Shown here one piece after another: positions 1 to 6,766 of a stretch of 14,343 nt of DNA. A program made the translations under genes and the position numbers. Location: contig JAJDBI010000040.1 in the NCBI GenBank assembly GCA_029261435.1, forward strand, positions 1-14,343, in the 5' to 3' direction. The notes under the pieces were generated by a model. The model was given only the letters and a program-made list of their open reading frames with translations, searched no databases and was not told the DNA's origin. Every line of letters starts with the position of its first letter. The first letter of the stretch is position 1. Source of the stretch: Nitrospinaceae bacterium (GTDB lineage: Bacteria; Nitrospinota; Nitrospinia; Nitrospinales; VA-1).

Positions 1-239
1 GTGTCTTTGGGAGCAGTACGGAATAGAGTCAGTAGAAAGAGGACAGTGGCTAACCCTGCTCCGACAACGGCTTCTACGAAGGCGACATCCACAGCTCCGA
101 GCCATGCCCATACCAACGCCAGAAAAAAACTATAAGAGCCCAAGAGCAGAACGGCGCTCATCAAATCCTTAACCAGGATGGCTCCTGCAGCAGTAATAAG
201 CAGAAGAAGGAGTAAAAGAATTTCAAATGAAAAGATCAT
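1..239 (-). CDS. MbhD/MrpB-like antiporter subunit, N-terminal part (runs off the window)
   Basis: The first 79 codons of a hydrophobic protein begin at an ATG that overlaps the mrpG stop (ATGA arrangement) and continue past the left edge. The visible part has about three membrane helices: a Leu-rich first helix, a second ending in a Trp-Ala-Trp segment, and a third following the motif DVAFVEAVVGAGLATVLFL. That motif, with a conserved Glu within the membrane, is typical of the MbhD domain (DUF4040), which is found as a separate subunit in MBH-type complexes and at the C-terminus of MrpA. It follows mrpG directly, as in MBH and split-MrpA operons, so MrpB/C/D-type subunits are expected next, outside the window. 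The family call rests on motif recall; whether the missing part extends into an MrpB domain cannot be seen. Confidence 0.8.
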   Translation of the reverse strand, partial: MIFSFEILLLLLLLITAAGAILVKDLMSAVLLLGSYSFFLALVWAWLGAVDVAFVEAVVGAGLATVLFLLTLFRTAPKD

Positions 240-535
240 GAGGTTTTCTTCTTCCAAGGTTTTAACCCAGACCGGAGAGCCGCGCGGATCGTGGCATGTG
301 CAATGACTGGGTTTAGAATATACAACAAGGCCAACACCACTAGAATTTTCAGGGTATTTGTATCCAGTCCCTCATGGAGAGCGATTCCAATTAACATTAA
401 AAAAGCTCCTAAGGAGTCTGTTAATGATACAGCATGAGAACGACTGAACACATCGGGCAATCGAACAACACCAATTGCAGCAACAATAAGAAAAAATAAT
501 CCCGCGATCATAAAAATTATGGCAAGTATGTCCAT
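236..535 (-). CDS. mrpG: Na+/H+ antiporter subunit G (MrpG/MnhG/PhaG)
   Basis: A 99-residue membrane protein with three predicted helices. The family signature is in the middle: RLPDVFSRSHAVSLTDSLGA, matching the usual R-x-P-D-x-x-x-R-x-H-A...D-(S/T)-LG pattern of MrpG. Length is normal for the family (about 90-120). MrpG is a small structural subunit of the multisubunit monovalent cation/proton antiporter in the cytoplasmic membrane. Its stop overlaps the next start and only one base separates it from mrpF, so translation of F, G and the following gene is probably coupled. The C-terminal tail is basic (Lys-rich), consistent with a cytoplasmic end. Confidence 0.93.
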   Translation of the reverse strand: MDILAIIFMIAGLFFLIVAAIGVVRLPDVFSRSHAVSLTDSLGAFLMLIGIALHEGLDTNTLKILVVLALLYILNPVIAHATIRAALRSGLKPWKKKTS

Positions 536-536
536 A

Positions 537-803
537 CTATGAATGTCCCTTTTCTTCTAGATATTTTGCCACGGCAAGCGCTCCGACCAGATTTATCAGG
601 GCATAGCCAGTGGAGATATCAATAAACATATCGACTCGATCAAAATAAACGCCCATAACAATAAGTAAAATTATCGCCTTGGTGGAAATGCCATTAAGAC
701 CCAGCACACGATCAAAAATTGTGGGTCCCTGCAGGACACGGTATAAATACACACCAATGAGAATGACCAGTAACACCAAAACAAAGAAAAGAAAAGTTGT
801 CAT
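537..803 (-). CDS. mrpF: Na+/H+ antiporter subunit F (MrpF/MnhF)
   Basis: An 88-residue protein with three predicted membrane helices and the MrpF signature: the RVLQGPTIFDRVLGLN stretch after helix 1, then a helix, then the segment with DISTGYALINLVGALAVAKYL. The GP-x-x-x-DR motif and the conserved Asp before the third helix are hallmarks of the family. It is part of the Mrp/MBH-type membrane antiporter module. It starts 35 bp downstream of the mrpE stop and ends one base before mrpG. Length is normal. Confidence is high for the family; the ion transported (Na+ or K+) cannot be read from this subunit. Confidence 0.93.
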   Translation of the reverse strand: MTTFLFFVLVLLVILIGVYLYRVLQGPTIFDRVLGLNGISTKAIILLIVMGVYFDRVDMFIDISTGYALINLVGALAVAKYLEEKGHS

Positions 804-838
804 AACTCCGGTTTTTCGTCTTTAAAAATATCAGCAAT

Positions 839-1306
839 TTACAAATCGATATGCTTACTTACAACATCTCCGCCTGAGACTTTATCGATAGCGTGAACAA
901 TGAGGTTATTGCGCTCAACCTCTGCGGTAATCGTTCCAGGGGTTAACGTAATAGAGTTACCGAGAAGAACTACGGCTGCATGGTGACGCAGTTTTGAATT
1001 CACAGAAATTAAATGAGGGTCAATGGGAAGCTCAGGATGCAAAATAAGCTTGGACAAATGAAGGCTACTTCGAATGATTTCATAAAAAAGCCATGGAAAG
1101 TAAAGGAAGATTCTAAGCCACAATCGAAACCTCGGAATAAAAGGTGAATGACCAGAGTTGAGCCAGGCTACAGCAAAGGAAAAAACAAGCCCCAAACCAA
1201 GATGAATCAATTCAAAGCTGGCAGAAAATAAAATCCAAAACCCAAACAATGCCATGGATTTTAAAAACAGGAATTCTGATGATATTGGTCTAGATCGAGT
1301 TGCCAT
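839..1306 (-). CDS. mrpE: Na+/H+ antiporter subunit E (MrpE/MnhE)
   Basis: A 155-residue protein with hydrophobic N-terminal segments (roughly residues 12-50 and 62-82) followed by a soluble C-terminal domain. The C-terminal domain contains the family signature LLGNSITLTPGTITAEVERN, shared by MrpE proteins. It would sit in the cytoplasmic membrane with its C-terminal domain in the cytoplasm. It is the first Mrp gene after dabA, separated by 132 bp in which no convincing terminator was found, so read-through from dabA is possible. No clear Shine-Dalgarno sequence precedes the ATG. The order E-F-G then MbhD-like resembles MBH/split-MrpA operons. Confidence 0.92.
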   Translation of the reverse strand: MATRSRPISSEFLFLKSMALFGFWILFSASFELIHLGLGLVFSFAVAWLNSGHSPFIPRFRLWLRIFLYFPWLFYEIIRSSLHLSKLILHPELPIDPHLISVNSKLRHHAAVVLLGNSITLTPGTITAEVERNNLIVHAIDKVSGGDVVSKHIDL

Positions 1307-1438
1307 ATTTATCAGATACAGTTTTGACTGAAGAGATTCAGTGTTGTTCGATTACTTCTAAAACAAACCAGCCCAGTACTTAAAATAAAAATAATTTCCT
1401 TGTAGCAGTCCAAACATTTTTCTCAATACCATGTCTAA

Positions 1439-4400
1439 TCAGAGAATATGAATCTTTTCCCAGGTCGCATTCGGATTGTACCTATGAAATTCGAAACTAT
1501 CAGGGTCCAAGGCCACAAGATTAAGCCATTCATTATGAAATAATTGTTGAAGGATTGGGTGTTTTTGAATGATGGAGGAGATTACATCCGGCGTATGTTC
1601 GATGATAGCTAAAAGTCGCATCGGTTCATGGTAGTGAGCATCCCCATTATTGACCGTTTGTAAGGGGAACCCCATTTGCAAATCACTTTGGGTTCCCAGC
1701 ATCATCCCAACTCCCCCAACGACATTGTGCAACACCTTACTCCCACTTCCATACCCCCACGGATCCACTGCAGAAAAATAATAACCCATATTAATCCACT
1801 CGCCGACAATTAGCGGCGCAGTCATGATTTTTTCGAGGATAGCTCCTTGAGGATCAGCAATAGGATCATAAGAATGTAAGAAAACCCGACCGCCCAAATC
1901 CAATCCTCTGGTCAGCTTTCGTCTTCCAATGAGAAATGCGCCATTGCCCGCTAATCCCCATTCTGGTCGAGGATTGGCCCAATCGTAACTGCGTTCGTCT
2001 ACATGAGCCAAAGCCTGCTCTGGAGTAATTTCAATTGGAGCACTGGGAATGCGATGGCATCGCTCAAGAGCCTGCTTCGCGCCAGCTTCTTCAAGGTCGT
2101 TGTTCAATGCCTGCAAATCCCCTTTATGCGAATCAGGCAATTCCTCTAGATCGTAAAACTCAACCCGGTCCGTCGTGGTGTTATGTTTTCCGGGAAGAAA
2201 CCAGGTGTCATCGGGGATCGGCAGTCCTTTTTCCTTGAGAATGCGTCGAACTTCAGGTTCATTGGCCATTGCAGCAAAAACTCGTGCATTTGCATCGCCT
2301 GGTGCTCCCCCGCAAGCCCCGCAATCCAACGCCCCATAATAGGGGTTGTTGTCGGTCTCACTCCCATGGCCACATAGGCATACCAATCGTGCAAAATTCT
2401 GGGTTAACCCCATAGCACGCAAACCATTTTCGATAAATGTCGCTCGTTCCGAAAGAGAAAATCCCCCAGAAAGCCCGTCAGGAATCCCTTCTGCATTCAC
2501 TTCTCCGATCCCAGGGTTGTTAGGGTTAGATGGCGTAGAAATTGAGATCCGGGTTGGAACCCTATACGTAAACCAACTCTGGATAATAGAGGTTATTGTA
2601 CGAAATGTTTTTTTGAGCAAGGTCTTGCCCACCAACCCCAGACTAAAGAAGAAACCCAATACATCAATCACCATCATTGACCCAATAGGATGATGCTTCA
2701 GATCGTGAAAAAGATGATGAGCAAATTGTCCCCATCGAGTACCAGAAGAATATTTATCTAACGCCGCTCTTTCTCCCGACCGAGGTGCTTCAGTCACCGC
2801 GTGACCAGGCGTCAATAACACCGGACATAAATCGGAACGTCGATCACTATCAAAAGCTTGATGGCTAATGGAAATGCCAAAAAATCCTGCAAACCCAAAC
2901 GTTCCATAGGGACCTTGGGCTTCAATATGGCGACGAAATGACTCAGAACGTACGTCGATACAAAAGACGAGTTGTGCATGGGGTCGAGTTTCCAACTCCG
3001 GTACTGTTCCTCGATGCGCTGAAATATTCTTCAGTAATGTTTCCCGAAAGGAATTTTCGTACGCCTCAATCCATACTCGTCCATGCTGATCAGCGGGAAA
3101 GTGATCCAACCAGTGCATCAACATCTTGGCATCAGCAAGCGAGAGATCGCGAACTTCTTCTGGTGACAACTCCAGAAACTGTGACAAATGGAATAATCGC
3201 CAGGCATGTCTACATTTTATCTGCTTAATTGGATCCTCGGATTGTCCTCCATGACCAATTTGTTGGTGGTATTCTTCAGGTCGATCATTCCAATATGCAG
3301 TCAAGCTGGAAATCGTCCCATCAATTCCCCATTCTTGCTGGCATTTAATTTTGGTCAACTCCACCTCATAAAATAAACGCACGGCCAGATATTGTGTGGT
3401 GTCAATAGGATGTTTTTTTTGCGCATGGTATGCTGGATGTTCTCCAAGCCAGCGTATGTATCGCGTCCAGCCAGGCAATAATGATAGTTGCCTTGAGAGA
3501 TAATCTTTCCACTGTTCTTGAGGGATTTCGAGCTGGTGCAAGCTGAAGTGGATCGCATCCTCTGGAGCAGCAGGAAGACTATGTACTTTTTGGGCGAAAT
3601 CTGTAATCCCGAGAAGCTGCCCTGAAAAATCTTTCTGCGCGAGGTTACGCCATACCTGGTAGAAACCTTCTTCCCGACCAGGCATTTCCCAGCCGGCTAA
3701 TCCTTCATCGAGAAACGCTGCCACCCATTTGATGAGTTGATTATTGATTTGATCGACCAGTCCTCCCTCGGTCAATACATCAACCCAATTGCCGATGGTT
3801 TGTTGAGGTGACAAAGAAATGGGTGCAGAAGTTTGCGAATACAAATCCTCGAAAATTTGAGATGAAGCATGAAGATCAGATAGCCCTAAGGTGGTTAACA
3901 CACTCTCCCATAAATTCGTCAGGTAGGCCTCTTGTGGATATTCCTGATACTGCTCATATTGGAGTTGTTCGATAATTTTTTTCCGGGATTTCTCGGGAAG
4001 ATCCTGCCGAAACTGTTTTGTGGCTCCACCACCACTTAACTCCCACTCTAGGAGAGATGGCGGCAATTCATCGAAGCCAAAAAGTAAGTGTAATTGCCAA
4101 ACATCTTCGGGGGTTAACCTTCGGCTTCCAACTTCAATAGGAACTTGCCCCTCAGGGCGAGGCCCAACCCGGGAAAAAGAGCCCTTAAAACTTTCATTGG
4201 TAATACGATCATTTCGATAAAATTGACGATACTCTTCATTTCCGAGATACCCGTTTCCACCAAGGAGTTCCTTGCCTTTTCGAACAGCCTGATCAAACGG
4301 CAGATATTCTAATCCGTGAATGGGATTCTGTGCGACCATGGTCCGCATTGGCCAAAACGGTGCAATTGGCTCAGAGGCATCCAATACAATTTTCCGAACC

Positions 4401-4447
4401 TGCTCACGATCTTCTGGAGAAAGGGGCTTTACTGAAATAGTATTCAT
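1439..4447 (-). CDS. dabA: DabA-type inorganic carbon transporter subunit (DUF2309/UPF0753)
   Basis: A 1002-residue protein of the DUF2309 family. DabA is a zinc-binding, beta-carbonic-anhydrase-like subunit that, with a proton-antiporter-type membrane partner (DabB, NuoL/MrpA family), drives energy-coupled CO2/bicarbonate accumulation. The expected metal and catalytic residues are visible: Cys496 and Asp498 in VFCIDVRSES, and His694 and Cys709 in the CGHGSETDNNP...DCGACGG segment; the 15-residue His-to-Cys spacing matches characterised DabA. Longer than the Halothiobacillus protein, but within my impression of the family range. A hydrophobic stretch (around residues 590-615) could contact the membrane subunit. 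No DabB is present here; Mrp-type genes follow instead. A GAG-rich ribosome-site-like stretch lies about 13 nt before the ATG, too far to be ideal, and a short upstream frame overlaps the start, which suggests translational coupling. The transport role is inferred from the family. Confidence 0.93.
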   Translation of the reverse strand: MNTISVKPLSPEDREQVRKIVLDASEPIAPFWPMRTMVAQNPIHGLEYLPFDQAVRKGKELLGGNGYLGNEEYRQFYRNDRITNESFKGSFSRVGPRPEGQVPIEVGSRRLTPEDVWQLHLLFGFDELPPSLLEWELSGGGATKQFRQDLPEKSRKKIIEQLQYEQYQEYPQEAYLTNLWESVLTTLGLSDLHASSQIFEDLYSQTSAPISLSPQQTIGNWVDVLTEGGLVDQINNQLIKWVAAFLDEGLAGWEMPGREEGFYQVWRNLAQKDFSGQLLGITDFAQKVHSLPAAPEDAIHFSLHQLEIPQEQWKDYLSRQLSLLPGWTRYIRWLGEHPAYHAQKKHPIDTTQYLAVRLFYEVELTKIKCQQEWGIDGTISSLTAYWNDRPEEYHQQIGHGGQSEDPIKQIKCRHAWRLFHLSQFLELSPEEVRDLSLADAKMLMHWLDHFPADQHGRVWIEAYENSFRETLLKNISAHRGTVPELETRPHAQLVFCIDVRSESFRRHIEAQGPYGTFGFAGFFGISISHQAFDSDRRSDLCPVLLTPGHAVTEAPRSGERAALDKYSSGTRWGQFAHHLFHDLKHHPIGSMMVIDVLGFFFSLGLVGKTLLKKTFRTITSIIQSWFTYRVPTRISISTPSNPNNPGIGEVNAEGIPDGLSGGFSLSERATFIENGLRAMGLTQNFARLVCLCGHGSETDNNPYYGALDCGACGGAPGDANARVFAAMANEPEVRRILKEKGLPIPDDTWFLPGKHNTTTDRVEFYDLEELPDSHKGDLQALNNDLEEAGAKQALERCHRIPSAPIEITPEQALAHVDERSYDWANPRPEWGLAGNGAFLIGRRKLTRGLDLGGRVFLHSYDPIADPQGAILEKIMTAPLIVGEWINMGYYFSAVDPWGYGSGSKVLHNVVGGVGMMLGTQSDLQMGFPLQTVNNGDAHYHEPMRLLAIIEHTPDVISSIIQKHPILQQLFHNEWLNLVALDPDSFEFHRYNPNATWEKIHIL

Positions 4448-4548
4448 GTAGAAGGATTTACCTCTCGCATAGAATTCTTCAGCGTGCTTACCATAAGTGA
4501 GAATGCTTCACTCAATTCATTATTATATTCTGTGTCTTTACTTTCCAT
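4444..4548 (-). CDS. Candidate 34-residue coupled small protein or leader peptide upstream of dabA
   Basis: An ATG-initiated frame of 34 codons whose TGA stop overlaps the dabA ATG (ATGA). It is too short for standard gene callers. The peptide starts MESKDTEYNNELSEAF and continues with a segment that could form an amphipathic helix; it has no signal peptide or membrane segment. The frame stays open upstream of the ATG for 16 more codons without another canonical start. A weak AAGAG lies 7 nt before the ATG. The overlap, and the poor ribosome site placement of dabA, are what suggest that it is translated. I recognise no family. It could be a small structural protein, a leader that couples dabA translation, or chance. 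Confidence 0.35.
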   Translation of the reverse strand: MESKDTEYNNELSEAFSLMVSTLKNSMREVNPST

Positions 4549-4627
4549 AAAGTAGCTCTTGTAACCCGAAAGATTAATCCAGTTAGTTAAGTTCTACCTC
4601 AAAAGAGACGATCACACGCCAACAAAT

Positions 4628-4646
4628 ATGATTTGCATCAAATCAT
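4628..4646. repeat. Perfect 8-bp inverted repeat at the 3' end of the regulator gene
   Basis: ATGATTTG and CAAATCAT flank a 3-base centre and overlap the stop codon of the winged-helix gene. A competing pairing (ATCAAAT with ATTTGAT, ending near 4662) exists just inside the gene. It is AT-rich with no U-tract downstream on the minus strand, so it is not a typical terminator. It could be an operator between the regulator and dabA, or chance in AT-rich DNA. Confidence 0.25.
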
Positions 4647-4936
4647 TTATTAATTAATTTGATCAGGTCGTGTACCTGTCGATGTTTTTCAATATTATGC
4701 CGCAAAGGCTTACGACTGAAAACTTTGTATACATTCCTTCTACCATCACGAATGTGCTCCAAATACCCGTCAGCTTCCAGCTCAACGATAATGCGTTGAA
4801 CTGTGCGCTCCGTGATTCCTACTTCCACTGCAAGGTCTCGTATGCGTTCAGACGGATTTATTGCCAGGCACATCAAGACTTGCGCATGATTCGTCAAAAA
4901 AGTCCACGATGAAGTGGTAGTTTGTCTTGTGCTCAT
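4643..4936 (-). CDS. Small winged helix-turn-helix transcriptional regulator
   Basis: A 97-residue protein consisting almost only of a winged helix-turn-helix (residues about 12-72). The recognition region reads IRDLAVEVGITERTVQRIIVELEADGYL, followed by a wing (HIRDGRRNVYKV), as in MarR/ArsR-like and HTH-type regulators. A basic C-terminal helix follows, with no ligand-binding domain or metal-binding cysteine cluster. I chose the ATG at 4936 because AGGA lies 6 nt upstream; the frame also extends to a TTG at 5008 that lacks a ribosome site. It is codirectional with dabA, about 195 bp upstream of it, and is the likely regulator of the carbon-uptake/antiporter operon. Palindromes in its own promoter region suggest autoregulation. 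The effector is unknown. Confidence 0.82.
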   Translation of the reverse strand: MSTRQTTTSSWTFLTNHAQVLMCLAINPSERIRDLAVEVGITERTVQRIIVELEADGYLEHIRDGRRNVYKVFSRKPLRHNIEKHRQVHDLIKLINK

Positions 4937-5020
4937 CCGCGTTCCTGCTTGAGAAGATGAAATATTGCTAAAGTTTTGCCCACGCCCCAATAAATAGAAG
5001 AAGTGCAATACACGACATAA

Positions 5021-5052
5021 ATTTCATATGAAATATGATACATGGGATGTAT
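5021..5052. promoter_or_regulatory. Two adjacent palindromes upstream of the winged-helix regulator (putative operator)
   Basis: ATTTCATATGAAAT (5021-5034) is a perfect 14-bp palindrome, and ATACAT-GGG-ATGTAT (5038-5052) is a perfect 6-bp inverted repeat right beside it. They lie 85-117 bp upstream of the chosen start of the regulator. Paired palindromes of this size fit dimeric winged-helix binding. The region is AT-rich, so chance palindromes are more likely than usual. Confidence 0.45.
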
Positions 5053-5064
5053 TTCATAAGCCAA
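5035..5064 (-). promoter_or_regulatory. Possible sigma-70-type promoter for the regulator
   Basis: On the minus strand, TTGGCT (5064-5059) and TATCAT (5040-5035) are separated by 18 bp. The -10 matches consensus at 5 of 6 positions and the -35 at 3 or 4. The 5038-5052 inverted repeat overlaps the -10 and spacer, which would suit repression. Based on sequence resemblance only. Confidence 0.3.
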
Positions 5065-5385
5065 TAAATTATTATGGAGTTGGCTCATGAGCATGCTTGT
5101 TCTGATTCTAAATAAATAGAAATAGACACAGCCTTTGAAGCTGCCAATAAACACGTTTTTATATGATTAATTACTTGATAGAACTCAAAAATGGGGCTTA
5201 TTTCAAGGTGCTGAAGGGCTTGGGAGATGAAAATATTGTTTAATTGCAAAGGCTATGGCACGATGAACTACCTGTTTATCCATGGCATGTTGAATGGCAA
5301 GCATGACGGATAGATCAGAACTGCAAGGCCATTAGAAAACACCCCTCGCGATTGTTTGCCGCAAGGTAAGAAGGAGATTAGTTTG
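5065..5385. other. Divergent intergenic region between the dabA/Mrp unit and the signalling operon
   Basis: About 320 bp with no assignable gene. It must hold the promoter of the plus-strand signalling operon, but no convincing -35/-10 pair stands out. It contains the palindrome GCTCATGAGC (5083-5092). Two short open frames overlap on opposite strands: 28 codons plus-strand at 5227-5313 and 33 codons minus-strand at 5203-5304. Neither is supported well enough to call a gene. The sequence just before 5383 carries AAGGAG, the ribosome site of the next gene. Confidence 0.5.
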
Positions 5386-5607
5386 ATGAGTAGACCGGAA
5401 GAGCTCACTGACCCGAAGAAATTTGATGAGATAATGGAAAGAATTAATACAAAACTGGCAATAAGTGCCATCCCTCTTAGAGAAAGGGCGCTCATGTCGC
5501 AGGCTCTCTTAGGGGATGAATTAGACTACGATATAGCAGACGATGATAGCGTCTACCCGCTGACTTTAGAGTGGTATCGAAAAAGATTTCCAGGCGAAAA
5601 AATTTAA
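5386..5607 (+). CDS. Small acidic protein of unknown function, first gene of the signalling operon
   Basis: A 73-residue soluble protein with no signal peptide or membrane segment. I recognise no family. The N-terminal half looks helical and charged (DPKKFDEIMERINTKLAIS...RERALMSQALLG). A very acidic stretch, GDELDYDIADDDSVYP, follows, and the protein ends WYRKRFPGEKI. The ATG at 5386 or the TTG at 5383 is the likely start: AAGGAG lies 9 or 6 nt upstream respectively. It precedes the HD-GYP response regulator by 55 bp on the same strand, so it is probably cotranscribed and might act in the same pathway, for instance as an adaptor; that is inference from position only. Confidence 0.6.
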   Translation: MSRPEELTDPKKFDEIMERINTKLAISAIPLRERALMSQALLGDELDYDIADDDSVYPLTLEWYRKRFPGEKI

Positions 5608-5662
5608 ATAAAACCGAGTGGATTTAAATGTCCAAATTATAACCATTATTCAGGGATACGAG

Positions 5663-6766
5663 ATGTTTTCAGGAGATGAGTATCTTAACTCGAAAATACT
5701 GATCGTAGATGATTCAGATAATAACGTAAATCTGCTTGAATCCATATTGTTGGATGCGGGGTATAAGCATATCCAAAGTACGATGGACTCTAGAGAAGCA
5801 GCGAAAATTTTTAAAGAAAGCAAACCTGACCTTGTGTTGCTGGATTTGAATATGCCTCATCTAAATGGTTTCCAGGTGATGGAGCAGTTGAATGAAATTG
5901 AACAGGAATCTTATTTATCGGTAATGGTCCTCACTGCTCAGAATGATCATGAGACAAAGATCAAAGCTTTGGATGCTGGAGCGCAGGATTTCCTCATTAA
6001 GCCTTTCGACTTTATTGAAGTAAACCTTCGAATCAAGAAAATGCTGAAAATAAAATTCTTGAGCAACCAAGCAAAGCAACAGAATGAAAATCTGGAAAAA
6101 ATTGTTCATGAACGGACTTTGGAGCTTCAGGAAACACGGAGGGAAACCATTTATCGTTTAGGGCGGGCAGCAGAATTCCGCGATAATGAGACGGGGTTAC
6201 ATGTAGTACGAATGAGTCGTATTTCAGCCAGGCTTGCTCAGGAGATCGGCTTGGATAAAAAAGAGTGCGAACTTATTCTTAATGCCAGCCCCATGCATGA
6301 TCTTGGAAAAATTGGTATTCCTGATAGCATACTGCTCAAGCCTGGTAAGCTCGACGCAGAAGAATGGGAAATCATGAAAACTCATTCCTCAATCGGTGCT
6401 CAAATTTTATCTCGAGGTAGACATGAATTAACAAAGCTGGCTAAAGTCATTGCGCTTTGCCATCACGAAAAATGGGATGGATCTGGATATCCAAATGGAT
6501 TAAAGGGGGATAGAATTCCTTTGCCTGCTCGTATTGTATCCATTGCAGATTGCTTTGATGCACTGACCTCGACAAGACCCTACAAACCAGCTTGGTCCTT
6601 TAAAGACACAGCGGATGAGATGGACCGGATTACCGGGTTAAATTTCGACCCAGATCTGATGGAAGCTTTCAAAAAAATCCTACCCGAAATATGGAAGATT
6701 AAGGAAGCACTTCCAGATGAAGAAAGACGAATTTCCAATCCTGCTCCGCAAAATCTAGAATCTTGA
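5663..6766 (+). CDS. Response regulator with HD-GYP c-di-GMP phosphodiesterase domain (RpfG-like)
   Basis: A 367-residue cytoplasmic protein. An N-terminal receiver domain (about 10-130) has the acidic pair in LIVDDSD, the phospho-acceptor Asp61 in LVLLDLNMP and Lys113 in LIKPFD. A coiled-coil linker (about 133-170) leads to an HD-GYP domain (about 165-340). All expected metal/catalytic residues are visible: His180, His212-Asp213 (MHDLGKIGIPD), His241, His267-His268, the GYP motif 275-277 and Asp296 (IADCFDALTS). It should therefore hydrolyse c-di-GMP when activated by phosphorylation. I chose the ATG at 5663, preceded by AGGGA at 6 nt, over an upstream GTG (5618) without a ribosome site. Its stop abuts the receptor gene. 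The hybrid kinase three genes downstream is the obvious upstream partner (inference). Confidence 0.93.
   Translation: MFSGDEYLNSKILIVDDSDNNVNLLESILLDAGYKHIQSTMDSREAAKIFKESKPDLVLLDLNMPHLNGFQVMEQLNEIEQESYLSVMVLTAQNDHETKIKALDAGAQDFLIKPFDFIEVNLRIKKMLKIKFLSNQAKQQNENLEKIVHERTLELQETRRETIYRLGRAAEFRDNETGLHVVRMSRISARLAQEIGLDKKECELILNASPMHDLGKIGIPDSILLKPGKLDAEEWEIMKTHSSIGAQILSRGRHELTKLAKVIALCHHEKWDGSGYPNGLKGDRIPLPARIVSIADCFDALTSTRPYKPAWSFKDTADEMDRITGLNFDPDLMEAFKKILPEIWKIKEALPDEERRISNPAPQNLES

Noticed and set aside
2146..3558. Several open frames on both strands inside dabA, one rich in Trp and Met.
   Set aside because: They are out-of-frame shadows of dabA, whose own frame carries the conserved zinc-site motifs throughout.
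4494..4512. AGTGA-N7-TCACT upstream of dabA as a CRP/FNR-like site.
   Set aside because: The spacing is 7, not 6, and outer bases do not fit either consensus. It also lies within the candidate small frame.
5203..5313. Two overlapping short frames: 28 codons on plus (5227-5313) and 33 codons on minus (5203-5304).
   Set aside because: They overlap on opposite strands, neither has a well-placed ribosome site, and no family is recognisable. At least one must be chance.
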